A stretch of DNA of 64,000 nucleotides, from assembly GCA_019096155.1 (NCBI GenBank), contig JAHCVI010000004.1, forward strand, positions 3,038,001 to 3,102,000, given 5' to 3'. Under the pieces are notes generated by a model. That model did no database searches. It worked only from the letters and a program-made list of their open reading frames with translations, and was not told where the DNA came from. Below, piece by piece: positions 8,796 through 20,277 of this stretch. Numbering within the stretch: the first letter of the stretch is position 1; the number at the start of each line of letters is the position of its first letter. Source of the DNA: Staphylotrichum longicolle (taxonomy: Eukaryota > Ascomycota > Sordariomycetes > Sordariales > Chaetomiaceae). Position numbers and translations under genes: made by a program.

Positions 8796-11441
8796 ATGAC
8801 GACAATGACAACCAACCCGACCCTGCCCGCGCGCAGGATACACAACCAACCCAATGGCTTCCTCGCCGTGCGATCTGCCGCCGTCGGCCTCGCTCGCGTC
8901 CTTTCCTTGACCCTATCGACCGCATATGCCGCGCCGCTCGGCGCCCAGGGCCACGGCGGTGGTGCTGGCGGGGACGAGCCCGAGGCCGAAGGTGCGAGTC
9001 TTTGGGTTCTCTACGTGGCCTCTGTCATTCTCGTGCTCTCAGGCGGCGCGTTTGCGGGTTTGACCATTGCGTAAGATAGTTTTTGACCAGTTGCCGTGTT
9101 ACAATGGGCTGACTTGTCTAGACTGATGGGCCAAGATGGAATCTACCTCCAGGTCATGGCCGGCGACCCGAGCGAGCCGCAGCAAAAGAACGCAAAACGG
9201 GTCTATGACTTGCTCAAGAAGGGCAAACACTGGGTTTTAGTTACGTTGCTATTGGCCAATGTCATCGTGAACGAGACGCTCCCCGTGGTCCTCGACCGCT
9301 GTCTCGGCGGCGGCGTGGCTGCCGTTGTCGGCTCGACATTTCTGATCGGTATGCACCCGCTTGTCTCAGCCCTTACCCCACACATCTTTCTGACGCATGG
9401 AAACCAGTGATATTCGGCGAGGTGCTTCCCCAGTCTGTCTGCGTTCGATACGGTCTTCAGATCGGCGGATACATGTCCAAACCCGTCCTCGCCATGATGT
9501 ACTTGATGGCGCCCCTCGCCTGGCCGACCGCGAAGCTCCTGGACTGGATTCTTGGAGAAGACCATGGCACGGTATACAAGAAGAGCGGGTTGAAGACCCT
9601 GGTTACGTTGCACAAGAGCCTCGGAGACGTTTCCCAGCGCCTGAACCAAGACGAGGTCACCATCATCAGCGCTGTTCTCGACTTGAAGGAAAAGCCGGTC
9701 GCAAACGTGATGACTCCGATGGACGACGTCTTTGTCATGTCAGAGGACACTGTTCTGGACGAGCCCACGATGGACATGATCTTGTCTGCGGGCTACTCGC
9801 GCATCCCCATTCACGAAACCGGGAATCCGACCAACTTTGTCGGCATGCTGCTGGTCAAGATTCTCATCACATATGACCCCGAAGATTGCAGTCTCGTCCG
9901 CGATTTCCCACTCGCCACCCTCCCCGAGACTCGCCCAGAGACGAGCTGCCTGGATATTGTGAACTTTTTCCAAGAAGGCAAATCTCACATGGTGCTCGTT
10001 TCTGAACATCCAGGCGAGGATCATGGTGCTCTTGGTGTCGTTACCCTCGAGGATGTGATTGAGGAACTGATTGGAGAGTACGTTCATACCATGCTCGCTC
10101 TTAGGATTAAGGCGCACTGACTTATGACATAGGGAGATTATCGACGAGTCGGATGTGTATATTGACGTGCACAAGGCCATTCGCCGTCTCACCCCAGCCC
10201 CCAAGGCAAGAGTCCAAAGGAGACTGTCAGAAGACCCCAATGGGAAGCACCATGATCTCACGCGGTGCGAAAGCGACAGCGCAATCTTGGATGTGCACAA
10301 GGCTGCTGCCACGACGAGCTTGGATACACCTGTGCTATCCAGCAGTCCCAAGACGGCAACCCTGATGCTGCGGAGGAGCTCGGCAGGATTGGATGGCCAG
10401 TTTGTGAGGACGACAGTCCCTGTGCGGGCCAATTTCGACGACATCAGACAGCATCTCAAGCACCTGGGACCTTCTAACCCAGCAACAAATCCCAACAAGA
10501 CCCGGTCGACGACCGTGAAAGTCAAGCCGGGCAGTGGCGTTCATTCGGCCCTTCCGCGTTCTGCCTCGGTTGCCGAGCCAGCGACCGAGGACATGGCAAT
10601 GGAGGAAGGCGATGAAACCACGAGCCTACTCAAGCCCCAAATGACCGGCAAGGACGGCATCCAGGCTCTGAGCCAGACTTACGGTTCTGTCAGCCCCGCC
10701 ATCACGGTGCAACTTGCACCACAGAGAAACGGCGTGCCCACGATGAGACTGGACTCGGAAGACCTCGCCAACAAGGCGACACAGACCTCGGCCCTCAGCA
10801 GCCAAGTCAATTTGGACTCCCCCGAAGCCGCGGCTCCGACACCACAACAACCGCAGCAAGCATCACCACCACAACAGCAACAGCTCCGGACGAGGTCAAG
10901 CGGCGAGAGCACCAACAGCGCCAAGACGGAGAACACGCTCGTCGCGAAACGGCCGTACGTGCGCAGCGGCAGCATCACGGAGAACGTGGTCGAGTCCCGC
11001 GGCGTGCGCAAGGTGGTGTTGCAGACCAGCGGGTCCAACGACGAGGACGAGTCAGTCTCGGCGGCTGTCGCCGCATCGTCGTCGCCCGAGCAGCAGCAGC
11101 AGCCCCGGTTGTTGGGCAGGACTACGTTTGGATTGTTTGCGAGGGACAGCAACAAGGACGCAGCCACGAAGGATAAGGAGAATGGGAAGGGGCAGGTTGA
11201 GGACGCCCAAGAGGAGGAAGATGAAGAGGACGACGAGGGAGACCTGTTGTCGCCGGTCCCTGGAGACGACGAGGCGCCCGAGTCGTACGCCGAGGCCGCT
11301 GCCAAGGAGGCTGCTGTTGCTGCCGCGGAGGAGGCGCAGGCGGGTTCTTCCACGACGGGCGGGAGTGCAGGTGGTGCTGGCGGCGGAGGGGCGGGGAAGA
11401 AGAAGAATAGGAGGAAGAAGCGCAAGGGCGGCAAGTCGTAG
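8796..11441 (+). CDS. MAM3: CNNM/DUF21 + CBS membrane protein, Mam3-like
   Basis: Exons 8796-9070, 9122-9348, 9408-10077 and 10133-11441 join to 2481 nt (826 residues) with phases preserved at all three introns (51, 59 and 55 bp). Residues ~45-65 look like a cleavable or anchoring N-terminus ending in a Gly-rich linker. Next comes the CNNM transmembrane domain (four segments, ~70-200) with the hallmark GLTIALMGQD and a cytosolic paired CBS module (~230-400; VMTPMDDVF, GYSRIPIH, LGVVTLEDVIEELIGEEI). The tail is long, with Gln runs and a Lys/Arg cluster at the end. Yeast Mam3 is a vacuolar membrane protein linked to Mn/Mg homeostasis, and CNNM proteins handle Mg. Transport by this protein is inferred from the family. 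It is the complete, undamaged gene in this part of the window. Confidence 0.93.
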
Positions 11442-12413
11442 GTGGAACAACTGCTCGAGCTAGTTGTGTGGGAGTTGATTTAGGGGGTGGCTGTGTGGCA
11501 TACGGCATGAGCTTGTACGTTTATGTAGCATTGTTTTGTCTGTTTCTGTGAAAGGGGTTTTTGTTTGGGAGTTGCATTGACGGTTGCGAGGGCGTCAGCG
11601 GGTCTTGAAGTCGTTTTTGTAGTGTTGTGTTGTGCTTAGTGTAGGGAATTTGTAGGGCAAAATGTTAGATGAGTAGTGGGTTACACTGCTGCTAGGCGAA
11701 TGACGCGGAACACGCGGTGTCAGGTGTGAAAGTTGCTGCTTTCCGTTTCTTTGCCGTGTCGGTTGGTGAACGCCATCAGTTCAGGGGCTCATCATCAATT
11801 GATGGAACTGTGGATCGTACCGGTATTTGAGAGAGCTCGACTCGTTGACGTCAGTCGGGGACAGAATGGAGAAGGGCGGGGTGGATTTGGGGCCCAAGCT
11901 CCAAGCTACCCCGCTACTGTAATTCTCTGTAAAGTTACATACTGTGTGAGACATCTGGATGCGTAACCAAGTCTCGAGCCGAAGCGCAATTCTTGGTCTT
12001 TTTAGTCCTTCTTGAGCATTAAATACTTTGGCCATTATTATCTGTTAGTTGATGGGCTTAGACTTCAGTCAAATGAACAAGTTGATTGACAGTAACGACG
12101 GCCGCAGCCCATCTTGACAATTCCCAGGTTGGCGTATTGCCGATACGTAATCCGGGACTGCCGTGTCTTGTTATCACAAACACCCTCAATTCCCCCCCCC
12201 CCACTTCGGCTCGAGAGCCAGCATAACAATATCCGATTACAAAGTGCCACATGAGCTACGCACTCCGCGCATCGCAGAGATTGAGATTTCTCTTTCCGTC
12301 TTTGCAGAAGAAACCGACGTTTGACTCGAGACCAGGTAAGGTGTCTGGAGATATATAGATTGGAGAGCGCTGTGAGCTTATGACGTGAAGCGACTTTGCG
12401 GCCCTTTGCAACC
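11442..12413. other. Intergenic region, Mam3-like to glyoxalase
   Basis: Holds the 3' UTR of the Mam3-like gene and the promoter of the glyoxalase gene. It includes a poly-C tract near 12193-12201 and, at 11904-11915, a 12-bp word AGCTACCCCGCT that recurs at 46813-46824 in the other orientation. No gene seen. Confidence 0.55.
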
Positions 12414-13620
12414 ATGGCGTCAACCACCGAGACCAAGAACTACAAGTTCAACCACTCCATGTGAGTTATTCTTTTTTTTGTCTCTTGTTGAGAGATGTGG
12501 CGGGTGCTGAAACAGAGACAGGCTGAGGGTCAAGGACCCCAAGGAGTCAGGTGTGTTCACGTTCAGATATTGAAGGCTTGTCCTCGGCCTCAGATCAGGA
12601 GACTCACCCACCTCCTCACGCAGTCAAGTTCTACTCCTTCCTGGGCATGTCCCTGATCCAGAAGCTCGAGTTCCCCGACGCCAAATTTGACCTGTACTTC
12701 CTCGGCTACGACTCGGCCAAGGCCGCGTCGGGCGGCCGCAACGTGTGGGACCGCGAGGGCCTCATCGAGCTGACGCACAACTACGGCACCGAGACCGACG
12801 CCGAGTACAAGATCAACAACGGCAACGTCGAGCCCCACCGCGGCTTCGGCCACACGTGCATCAGCGTCGACAACATCCAGGCCGCCTGCCAGCGCATCGA
12901 GGACGCCGGATACAAGTTCCAGAAGAAGCTGTCCGACGGGCGCATGCGCCATATTGCCTTTGCGCTGGACCCGGATGGGTACTGGGTCGAGATTATCGGG
13001 CAGAAGCCCGTTGAGGAGACGGAGAATGTCAAGGAGACGGACGTCGAGACGTACCGGATGGTGTGTGATATCTTTATGTTCAGTTGCCGCTTTACTGTGC
13101 TTCACATATCGCAGAACCACACCATGCTCCGTGTCAAGGACGCAGAAAAGTCGCTCAAGTTTTATCAAGAGGTCTTGGGCATGCCCCTCTTCCGGAAGCA
13201 CGAAAGCCAGGCGGGCGGCTTTACGCTGTTCTTCTTGGGCTACCCGGGGAGAAAGGAGTGCCTGGCGAGGGCCAGGGGACGGCTGACCGCGAGGGCCTGC
13301 TCGAGTTGACCTGGAACCACGGCACCGAGAAGGACGCGGACTTTAAGTACCACGACGGCAACAGCCAGCCTCAGGGCTTTGGGCATATTTGTGAGTAGTC
13401 ATGTCTTGAACTGGGGCAGACTAGAAAGTTACTGACTCCCATAGGCGTCTCGGTCGACAATATCGAGGCGGCCTGTGCCCGGCTCGAGTCACTCAACGTC
13501 AACTGGAAGAAGAGGCTGACCGACGGCCGCATGAAGAATGTCGCCTTCATCCTGGACCCCGACGGATACTGGGTCGAGCTGGTCCAGAACGAGCGCTTGT
13601 CAGGCAAGGCCAACTTCTGA
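12414..13620 (+). CDS. GLO1: Two-domain glyoxalase I (lactoylglutathione lyase), one base lost
   Basis: Converts the methylglyoxal-glutathione hemithioacetal to S-lactoylglutathione in the cytosol. Exons are 12414-12460, 12522-12550, 12624-13060, 13115-13390 and 13445-13620. The protein is the usual fungal fused dimer. The first VOC unit runs from NHSMLRVKDPKES to the HIAFALDPDGYWVEII metal/product motif. The second runs from NHTMLRVKDAEKS to NVAFILDPDGYWVELV. Length fits the family (about 321 residues). The exon sum is 965 nt, one short of a multiple of three. In exon 4 the frame breaks after GYPG at the G-run 13246-13249 and continues perfectly conserved (TWNHGTEKDADFKYHDG) one base off. 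A missing G there, from sequencing or real, restores the gene. All splice sites agree with protein homology. Confidence 0.93.
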
Positions 13621-14571
13621 GCAGCGCGGCTCCGGGTATGCACTTCCGCGGCGGAACGTTACTCCCCCTAACGAACGAGTAAAGGGCGCGCGTGACAGAG
13701 GACTACATTTCGCGATATAGGGTAGCCAGTCATGGTGGCCCCTTCCCCACGCTCCGCGCTGCAGGGCCGGTTGTTACGGGCTGCGGTGGTAGTGCTGGGA
13801 GTGAGGCGAAGCTTACAGGCTGCTGCGTCCACCAACCAGGAGATGCATGGCCCGGGCAAGTCGGACTTGTCCTTGATGGCAGCTGCAGGAGGCTGCATTA
13901 GCCAAACGTGGGGGAATGAGGGGTTGGATGTGGGAGAGCACGTTTCAACTGCAGGCAAGCCTTCGAAATAGAGCTCCCACATAGGTCCACCAATGCATGT
14001 GCACTCTTTCTTGGCCAAGGCTGTGAGAAGCGATGACAGACGGCTCCGGATAATGGAATTTGTGTGGGATGGGCGACGCACGGGACGACGCAACACAACC
14101 TTAGGGGCATTGTCCCAGGGGTGGCAAGCCCGTCACGGTCCTTTCCCCTTTATGTCATGCTGGCGTCTTCATCGGATGAAAGAACGACGCCCACCCCGCT
14201 CCCGGGCCCCTTCCGACAGCTTCGTCCCAGCATCATTCATCACCTGCAGATTGCCTGTTGTACTTGTTCACCTGATTCGGCGGCCCGCAGCTGCCCGTGG
14301 GTTGGACCAAGCGGGTTTGCGCGTGCCATTTCATCCCATTCGATACGAATGCCCGGAGTGAGGCAACCCAGCCAGTAAGAGAAGAGTGTGTGACGACCAT
14401 TTACACAGGTTATAAGTCATAACCCAACTCACCTTTTCGCCTTCGTCTTCGTCCCAAACCCTTCACCAATCCCAATTACCCAAACATACTGTGTCTGTCC
14501 AGCACGACAATACCAAGCCCAACCCAACCCCTAGAACAAAACCAAAACAACCCCCCCTCAAATCCACCAAC
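13621..14571. other. Intergenic region upstream of phosphoglycerate dehydrogenase
   Basis: About 950 bp with the 3' end of the glyoxalase transcript and the promoter of the next gene. The leader just before 14572 is A/C-rich (AACCCAACCCC-type), as in many highly expressed fungal genes. No coding potential recognised. Confidence 0.55.
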
Positions 14572-16368
14572 ATGGCCCCCGCCGCCCTCCTCGACCCCCC
14601 ACCCCTTCCCCCCCCCCTCCTCCCCCGCATCCTCGTCCCAGAGAAGCTCTCCCCCGAAGGCCTCGCCCTGCTCCGCTCGACCGGCTTCCAAGTCGACACG
14701 CCCGCCCCGCCGCTGTCGGCGTCGGACCTCCTCGCGCAGATCCCCTCGTACCACGCTCTGATCGTGCGGTCCGAGACGAAAGTCACGGCGGCGGTGCTGG
14801 CGGCGGGGACCAAGCTGCGGGTGGTGGCGCGGGCGGGCGTGGGCGTCGACAACATCGACGTGGACGCCGCGACGCAGCACGGCGTGATCGTCGTCAACAG
14901 CCCCAGCGGCAACATCCTGGCGGCCGCGGAGCACACGATCGCGCTGCTGATGGCGACGGCGCGGAACGTCGGGCGGGCGGACGCCGGGATGAAGGCGGGC
15001 AAGTGGGAGAGGGGCAAGCTGGTCGGCGTCGAGGTCGGGAGGAAGACGTTGGAGGGGGGGGCAAGGGATGAAGGGGGGGCTGGGGATGCGCGTGATGGTG
15101 TTTGACCCGTACGCGAGCGAGGCGGTGGCCAAGGAGATTGGGGTGCAGCTGAGGGGGGAGCTGGGCGGGCTGCTGCCCGAAGTGGATTTCCTGACGGTGC
15201 ATACGCCGTTGTTGGCGAGCACGGCGAATTTGGTGGGGGAGAAGGAGCTGAGGGGGATGAAGAAGACGGCGAGGGTGCTGAATGTGGCGAGGGGCGGCGT
15301 GTACAACGAGGAGGCGCTGCTGACGGCGTTGGAGGAGGGGTGGATTGCGGGCGCCGGGTTGGATGTGTTTACTACGGAGCCGCCGGTCGAGGGGTCCGTT
15401 GCTGCGAGGCTGGCGGCGCATCCCAAGGTGGTGAGCACGCCGCATCTCGGGGCGAGCACGGTGGAGGCGGCAGAGAACGTGTCGATGGACGTGTGCACGC
15501 AGGTGGTGGAGATCCTGAAGGGGGGACTGCCCACGGCGGCGGTCAACGCCCCGTTGATCCTGCCCGAGGAGTACCGGCGGCTACAGCCGTTCGTCAAGCT
15601 GTATGTTTTCTTGTTTACTTTTGGCCCCTATTCCAGAACTTATATCACATACTGACACGCCACAGCATCGAACGCATGGGCAGCCTCTAAACACAACACT
15701 TTGCGCGCGAGCGCGGTGGCATGGTGGGCGGCCGGCGCTTCGAGCTCGTGTACCACGGCGAGCTGGCGGGCATGAGCAACACGCGCCCGCTGTTTGCGGC
15801 GCTGGTCAAGGGGCTGATGAGCTCCATCAGCAACCTCGGAGGGCGCGAGGTCAACATTGTCAACGCCACGCTCATCGCCCGGGAGCGGGGCATTGCCATT
15901 GACGAGAAGCACGTCCGTGACGGCGGCGCGGTGCCGACGTATGCCAGCGCCGTGACGCTACGCAGCCTCAGCACGGAAGAGGGTGCCGGCCGGGCTGGAG
16001 AGCAGGTCATTGAGGGCTACGTGAGCGGCAATACCGCGTACATCTCCAAGGTGGACCGCTTCACGGCCAACTTCCAGCCCGAGGGGACGTTGTTGGTGCT
16101 GCACAACTATGACGAGCCGGGCAAGATTGGCAACGTCGGCATGGTGCTGGGCAAGCACGGCGTCAACATCAATTTCATGCAGGTTGCTGCCGTGGAAGTG
16201 GAAGCCGGCGCGAGAGCTGTGCTTGATGGTCCGGTTGAGACGGCGGGCAGCCGTGCCGAGAAGGAGGCGCTGATGATTCTGGGCGTGGCCGGTGAGGTCA
16301 CCGAGGGAGTGCTTGGAGAGCTGGGCAAGTCGGACGGCATCTTGGGCGTCAGTCTGGTCAGGTTGTAG
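14572..16368 (+). CDS. D-3-phosphoglycerate dehydrogenase with ASB and ACT domains, damaged
   Basis: First step of serine synthesis: 3-phosphoglycerate to 3-phosphohydroxypyruvate with NAD. The start at 14572 (MAPAALLDPP) has a good context. Seen in order: substrate domain (RILVPEKLSPEG, VRSETKV, VVARAGVGVDNID), the nucleotide domain from GRKTL, catalytic-loop parts (LNVARGGVYNEEALL, GLDVFTTEPP, TPHLGAST), an intron at 15601-15665, an allosteric-substrate-binding domain from ~15691, and a C-terminal ACT domain ending at 16368. Two defects are visible. Around 15052-15076 only 25 nt stand where about 51 nt encoding the GxGxxG dinucleotide motif should be, which shifts the frame. Just after the intron, TAA at 15688-15690 replaces an expected Tyr codon in IERMGSL-Y-TQHFARERGG, after which the frame continues conserved. 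Either assembly error or a true null allele; type-I long PGDH identity is secure. Confidence 0.88.
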
Positions 16369-17183
16369 CATGGGTGGCAGGTAGGTAGGGATTCATGAAG
16401 AGGCTCACGACTTTATGGCTTGACGACTGGTATTTTTCTGTTGGGATATCATGTTTGGGGTACGCATTGAGGTAACTGATTTTTGTGTCTGGATACTGGA
16501 TCAAACCGCTACATTGCATATCATTTGCCAAGTATCGTGAAAACAAGCGTTGTGTTCAAAATGAAAAGGAAAACCCTGACGGACTGTGTGGTGTGTTGAC
16601 ATGTGCAAGTGCTGCTTGGTTGTGTCAGGGAGGATGGACATGCACTGGGTTTTGAATCATTTTGAAAAACAGGATTTTCTTTTTCGCAGATACCATTTTG
16701 TGTCGGGCAGTTTTGGGAGTCTCTGGAAGGCTCGCCTTTTATCCTCGGCGACTCTCTTTCCTCAAGTTCCAATCTCTCCCATTGTGTAAGTGGCAGGGTT
16801 AGGGGATGCGCTCGGCGTGGGGGTCTTGTTATCTGCACTGTGCCGGACTATTGTTGTGGGGTTATGGGCCCGGGACATGGTTCTGGCCGGGCCTGGCATG
16901 GGACCCTGGCACAGCCTGGGCAGCTCCCGATTTTGACGTTCAACCTTCGACGACATCGAAGCTGAACTTTGCACTGCTGCACTCGAGACACGCAGACATG
17001 ACCCCCAGGCCTGTGACTTGCCGGCCACAGAATTGATGACGGGCCCAATTGCCCGTCTAATGGCTACATCATCCCCATGAGTTGAATGCAAAAACCTCGT
17101 CACAACACACCAGCTGAAACAAACAAACGCGCGTCCCTGGATGAGCCCCGCAACACGCGCCGCGTCCGACCCCGATCGCCGTT
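16369..17183. other. Intergenic region
   Basis: 3' UTR of the phosphoglycerate dehydrogenase gene and promoter of the following plus-strand gene. Short frames only; nothing recognisable. Confidence 0.55.
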
Positions 17184-19350
17184 ATGGACGACCTGTCGCG
17201 GATGTCGGATGTGGAGGGCGACGTGGCCGTGATTGATGACAGCAGCGGCGGCAGAAATATCCGATCTCCAGTCCCCAAATCGCGGTCCTTGTCGGACGGA
17301 GGCACCCCGAAGCTGTCGCCCTCTCCGTTCATTGTCGAGGCGGCCCGCCGCCAGTCACAGGACGACATCGCGATTCGGGACAAGGACTGCGAGCAGCACC
17401 TGGCCTCAATACCGTCGACTCCGGTCCGTGCGGGTTTTCCCACCAGGGGCCTCTCTCTGCAAATGCCACAGCAAGACGCGGCATCGGCATCGCAGACTGG
17501 CTACGTCAGGCCCGCCCCGCTCTCGCCAAAACACGAGCACCCTTATGCTTCGCCGACCAATATCCTGCCGCGTCGGTCGCGAGGCATGGACTTTTCGCGC
17601 GCTGCCACCAGCTTACATCACTCCACCCTCGCCGACCAGGCATCGCCCGACTCGTCGCCCACCATCGGCTCCCGTGCGATGAATATCCCGGGCCGTCGCA
17701 CCGCCGAGTATGGGAGCGCCGAACACACGTCGACGTCGCTATGGTCCATGATGGGCAACCAGGAGCGGATGCACATCTCCAGCTCCGTGGGAAGCACCAG
17801 CCACGCAATCTCGGACCTGTCGTCCAGCTCCGACGACGACGATTACATGGATGAAGACATGGACGAGGCCTATGTCACTACCCCGCAGGTCCAGAAAGTC
17901 GGCATGCCCAGCGCTGCCCGCGCCATGGGTGCACCTTGGATGCCCGGCCCCGCCGCAGCCAGCAATCTTTTGAGTTTCCAGCAGCGCCAGCGCCAGCGCA
18001 AACATCCCAAGAAGAAACCTCGCGGACCGCTGGGCCTCGGATTTTACTCGCCCGCAGCCTCGGGCGTCATGTCAAAATCTCCGCCGAACAACATGATTGT
18101 GCCCAACGATATGTCGCCGCACGCACGGCGCGAGAGCATCAGCTGGGCCGCCAACCAACTTCACATATCGGGGAACGAGAGCGACGAGAGCCACAACCGG
18201 CAGATGGATGGCGTCGACACCCCATCGCGCCCAAGCATCGTTCGGCGCACTGTGACGAGGCGGGGAAATCTGCTGGTCAGTCTACATTTCTTTTCCCGCT
18301 TGAATGAACCCATACTGACCTTTGCAGCCAAAAACCAAGGGCTTTGCGCGTATCCGCGCTGCCCTTGCCGAGGAGAGCGCGCCCGTCGAATCCGAGTTCA
18401 AGCGCGAAGCCGAGGTGGTCCGCCAGGTCCGTGAGAGCGACATGGACCTCGAGCCCCGATATCCCCCGCCCATGTCGGCAGCTTCCACAGCTCTCTCCAG
18501 CCCCAATCTGGCAACACATGACGGCCTTGAGGAGATCACCGACGACATCATGATGATCGAGCCGGGCGCCAGCGCCCTCGGCCTGACGGGAGCATTCAAG
18601 AAGCAGGCCATGAAGAACTCCAAGGGCAAAGTGTTCTGGGACACGTTTTCGGAAACGAGCAGCACAGGCGCCACCCAGCGCGTCACGCCCCCGCCACCCT
18701 CCTTCGGCCTGGCGCGGGCGTCCTCCTCCGCCATGAGCCTCGAGGACATCAGCATGGGCTCGCCCTCAGCCAGCTCCAACGGCGGCGCCAGCCAGACCAA
18801 CCCCTTCGTCATCCCCACCACAACAAGCAGCTCCGGCAACGGCACCCCCCTGCCCCCTCCGCTCCACGGCGGCGCCAATCAAAACCCCAACAACAGCAAC
18901 AGCAACAGCCAGACAGGCCCCGCAAACACCATGATGATGATGGGCGTGCCCCCGACCGCAGCCGAAATCACCGCCGCATCAACACAACGCGCGCGCCGCG
19001 ACGACGACCTCGACCCGTCAGCATCAAGCGCCGCGCCGTCAGCCGGGCATGAGCGTGCACAACTCGCCCGTCATGCAGTCGCCTCTGCAGCGCGACATGG
19101 CGCCCTGGGGCAGCGGTGCTGCTGCTGCTGCGGGAGGGTCCAGGCCGGGGAGCGTCGGGGGGGACAGCACCGGCGGCGGCGGGGCGGCGGGGGAGCGGGT
19201 AGGAGCGGGAGTGGCGCCGGGAGTGAGAATGGGAGTGTCAGCACGGGTGCCAGTGGTGGGCATGGGGGCCGCGGAGGCGGCAAGGTCAGGGTGGGGTTTC
19301 AGGGGATGGTGGAGACGAATGATGGGATCACGAGGCTGAGCATTGAGTGA
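17184..19350 (+). CDS. Disordered fungal protein of unknown function, C-terminal region frameshifted
   Basis: Exons 17184-18275 and 18328-19350 give 704 codons as written. The protein is Ser/Pro-rich and mostly disordered. It has an acidic Asp run (SSSSDDDDYMDEDMDEA), a basic stretch (RKHPKKKPRGPLGLGFYSP) and a conserved-looking helical block right after the intron (KTKGFARIRAALAEESAP ... FKREAEVVRQVRESD). This layout suggests a nuclear regulator, perhaps of cell-cycle transcription, but I cannot assign it. Near 18970-19045 the most protein-like reading moves through all three frames (AEIT, RRINT, KRARRDDDLDP, VSIKRRAVS, PGMSVHNSPVMQSP). The original frame resumes for the ending KVRVGFQGMVETNDGITRLSIE. 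Several single-base losses with net zero shift explain this. Confidence 0.75.
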
Positions 19351-19955
19351 GCGGGCGGGCGTTTGGTTGGGTTGCCTCGCGTTGAGCTAGTTATGGATGC
19401 GGGATGCCACGGTTGATCGTTGGGTTTGGCGTACACGGCGTTATTCAATGCTTTTGGGTCTCCGGCGGTTTGAGGTTTGCATGGGCGCACGGGGCATGGG
19501 GATTCGACCAGACGGGAGCGCCGGATATCAAGCATTGCCATCGTCAGCATCATCAAGGAGTTTGGGTTCTCGCCTTGGTCATGGCAGGGTCTCATTAACA
19601 CCCCCGAATTCGCTGGGTGGCATAATTGGCTCCTCAGTTCTGTGCTTGGGAAATAGTCATTTAATGTACACACACACACACACACACACACAAACATAAT
19701 CCGACATTGATCGCTGCCTGTCGAGAGTGCTACACGCTCGTGACGCTGTGCCTATTCCGACCGTCTCTACCTCTTCTCTCTCGCGGATCTATCCTGCGCC
19801 CGTCTGGCTCTTGACGCTCACATGCATACAACTGCCCGTCTTTCCTTCTATCCAAGATCTCGACATTTCCAAACACCAAATCATTTCCTATCCCCTCACT
19901 TGCACCCATCTCAGTTCACCTCACCTCCAACTCATCTCCATCACCTCACCTCGTC
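19351..19955. other. Convergent intergenic region
   Basis: Tail-to-tail 3' region between a plus-strand and a minus-strand gene. It contains a CA microsatellite (19668-19692) and otherwise A/C/T-rich non-coding sequence. Confidence 0.55.
19668..19692. repeat. (AC)n dinucleotide microsatellite
   Basis: About twelve uninterrupted AC units in the convergent intergenic region; simple sequence repeat. Confidence 0.95.
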
Positions 19956-20245
19956 TCACCGCACTTCCACTCCCCCATTCCCATTCCCAACAACCCCCAA
20001 CCCACTGCTGCCAGCGGTACCAGCAATCCCGATCCCGATCCCTTCCTCCGGCACGCACAGCCCGCCCAGCCGCTCGTCCAGCCACCGCGCGAGCTCCTCC
20101 ACCTGCCGCCGCATCAGCGAGACGCTGCTGCTGCCCGAAGCGGTCGCGGTACTGGTCGTCGAGGCGGCGCCGAGGGTGTGCGAGGAGAGGATCGAGGCCG
20201 ACTCGGAGGGGGAGCCGAGCGGCGGGGTGGGGATGTGTCCTGCCC

Positions 20246-20277
<32 letters not shown>

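Noticed and set aside
14476..15597. 373-codon minus-strand frame opposite the phosphoglycerate dehydrogenase
   Set aside because: Shadow of the GC-rich plus-strand gene; Pro/His/Arg-rich without domains.
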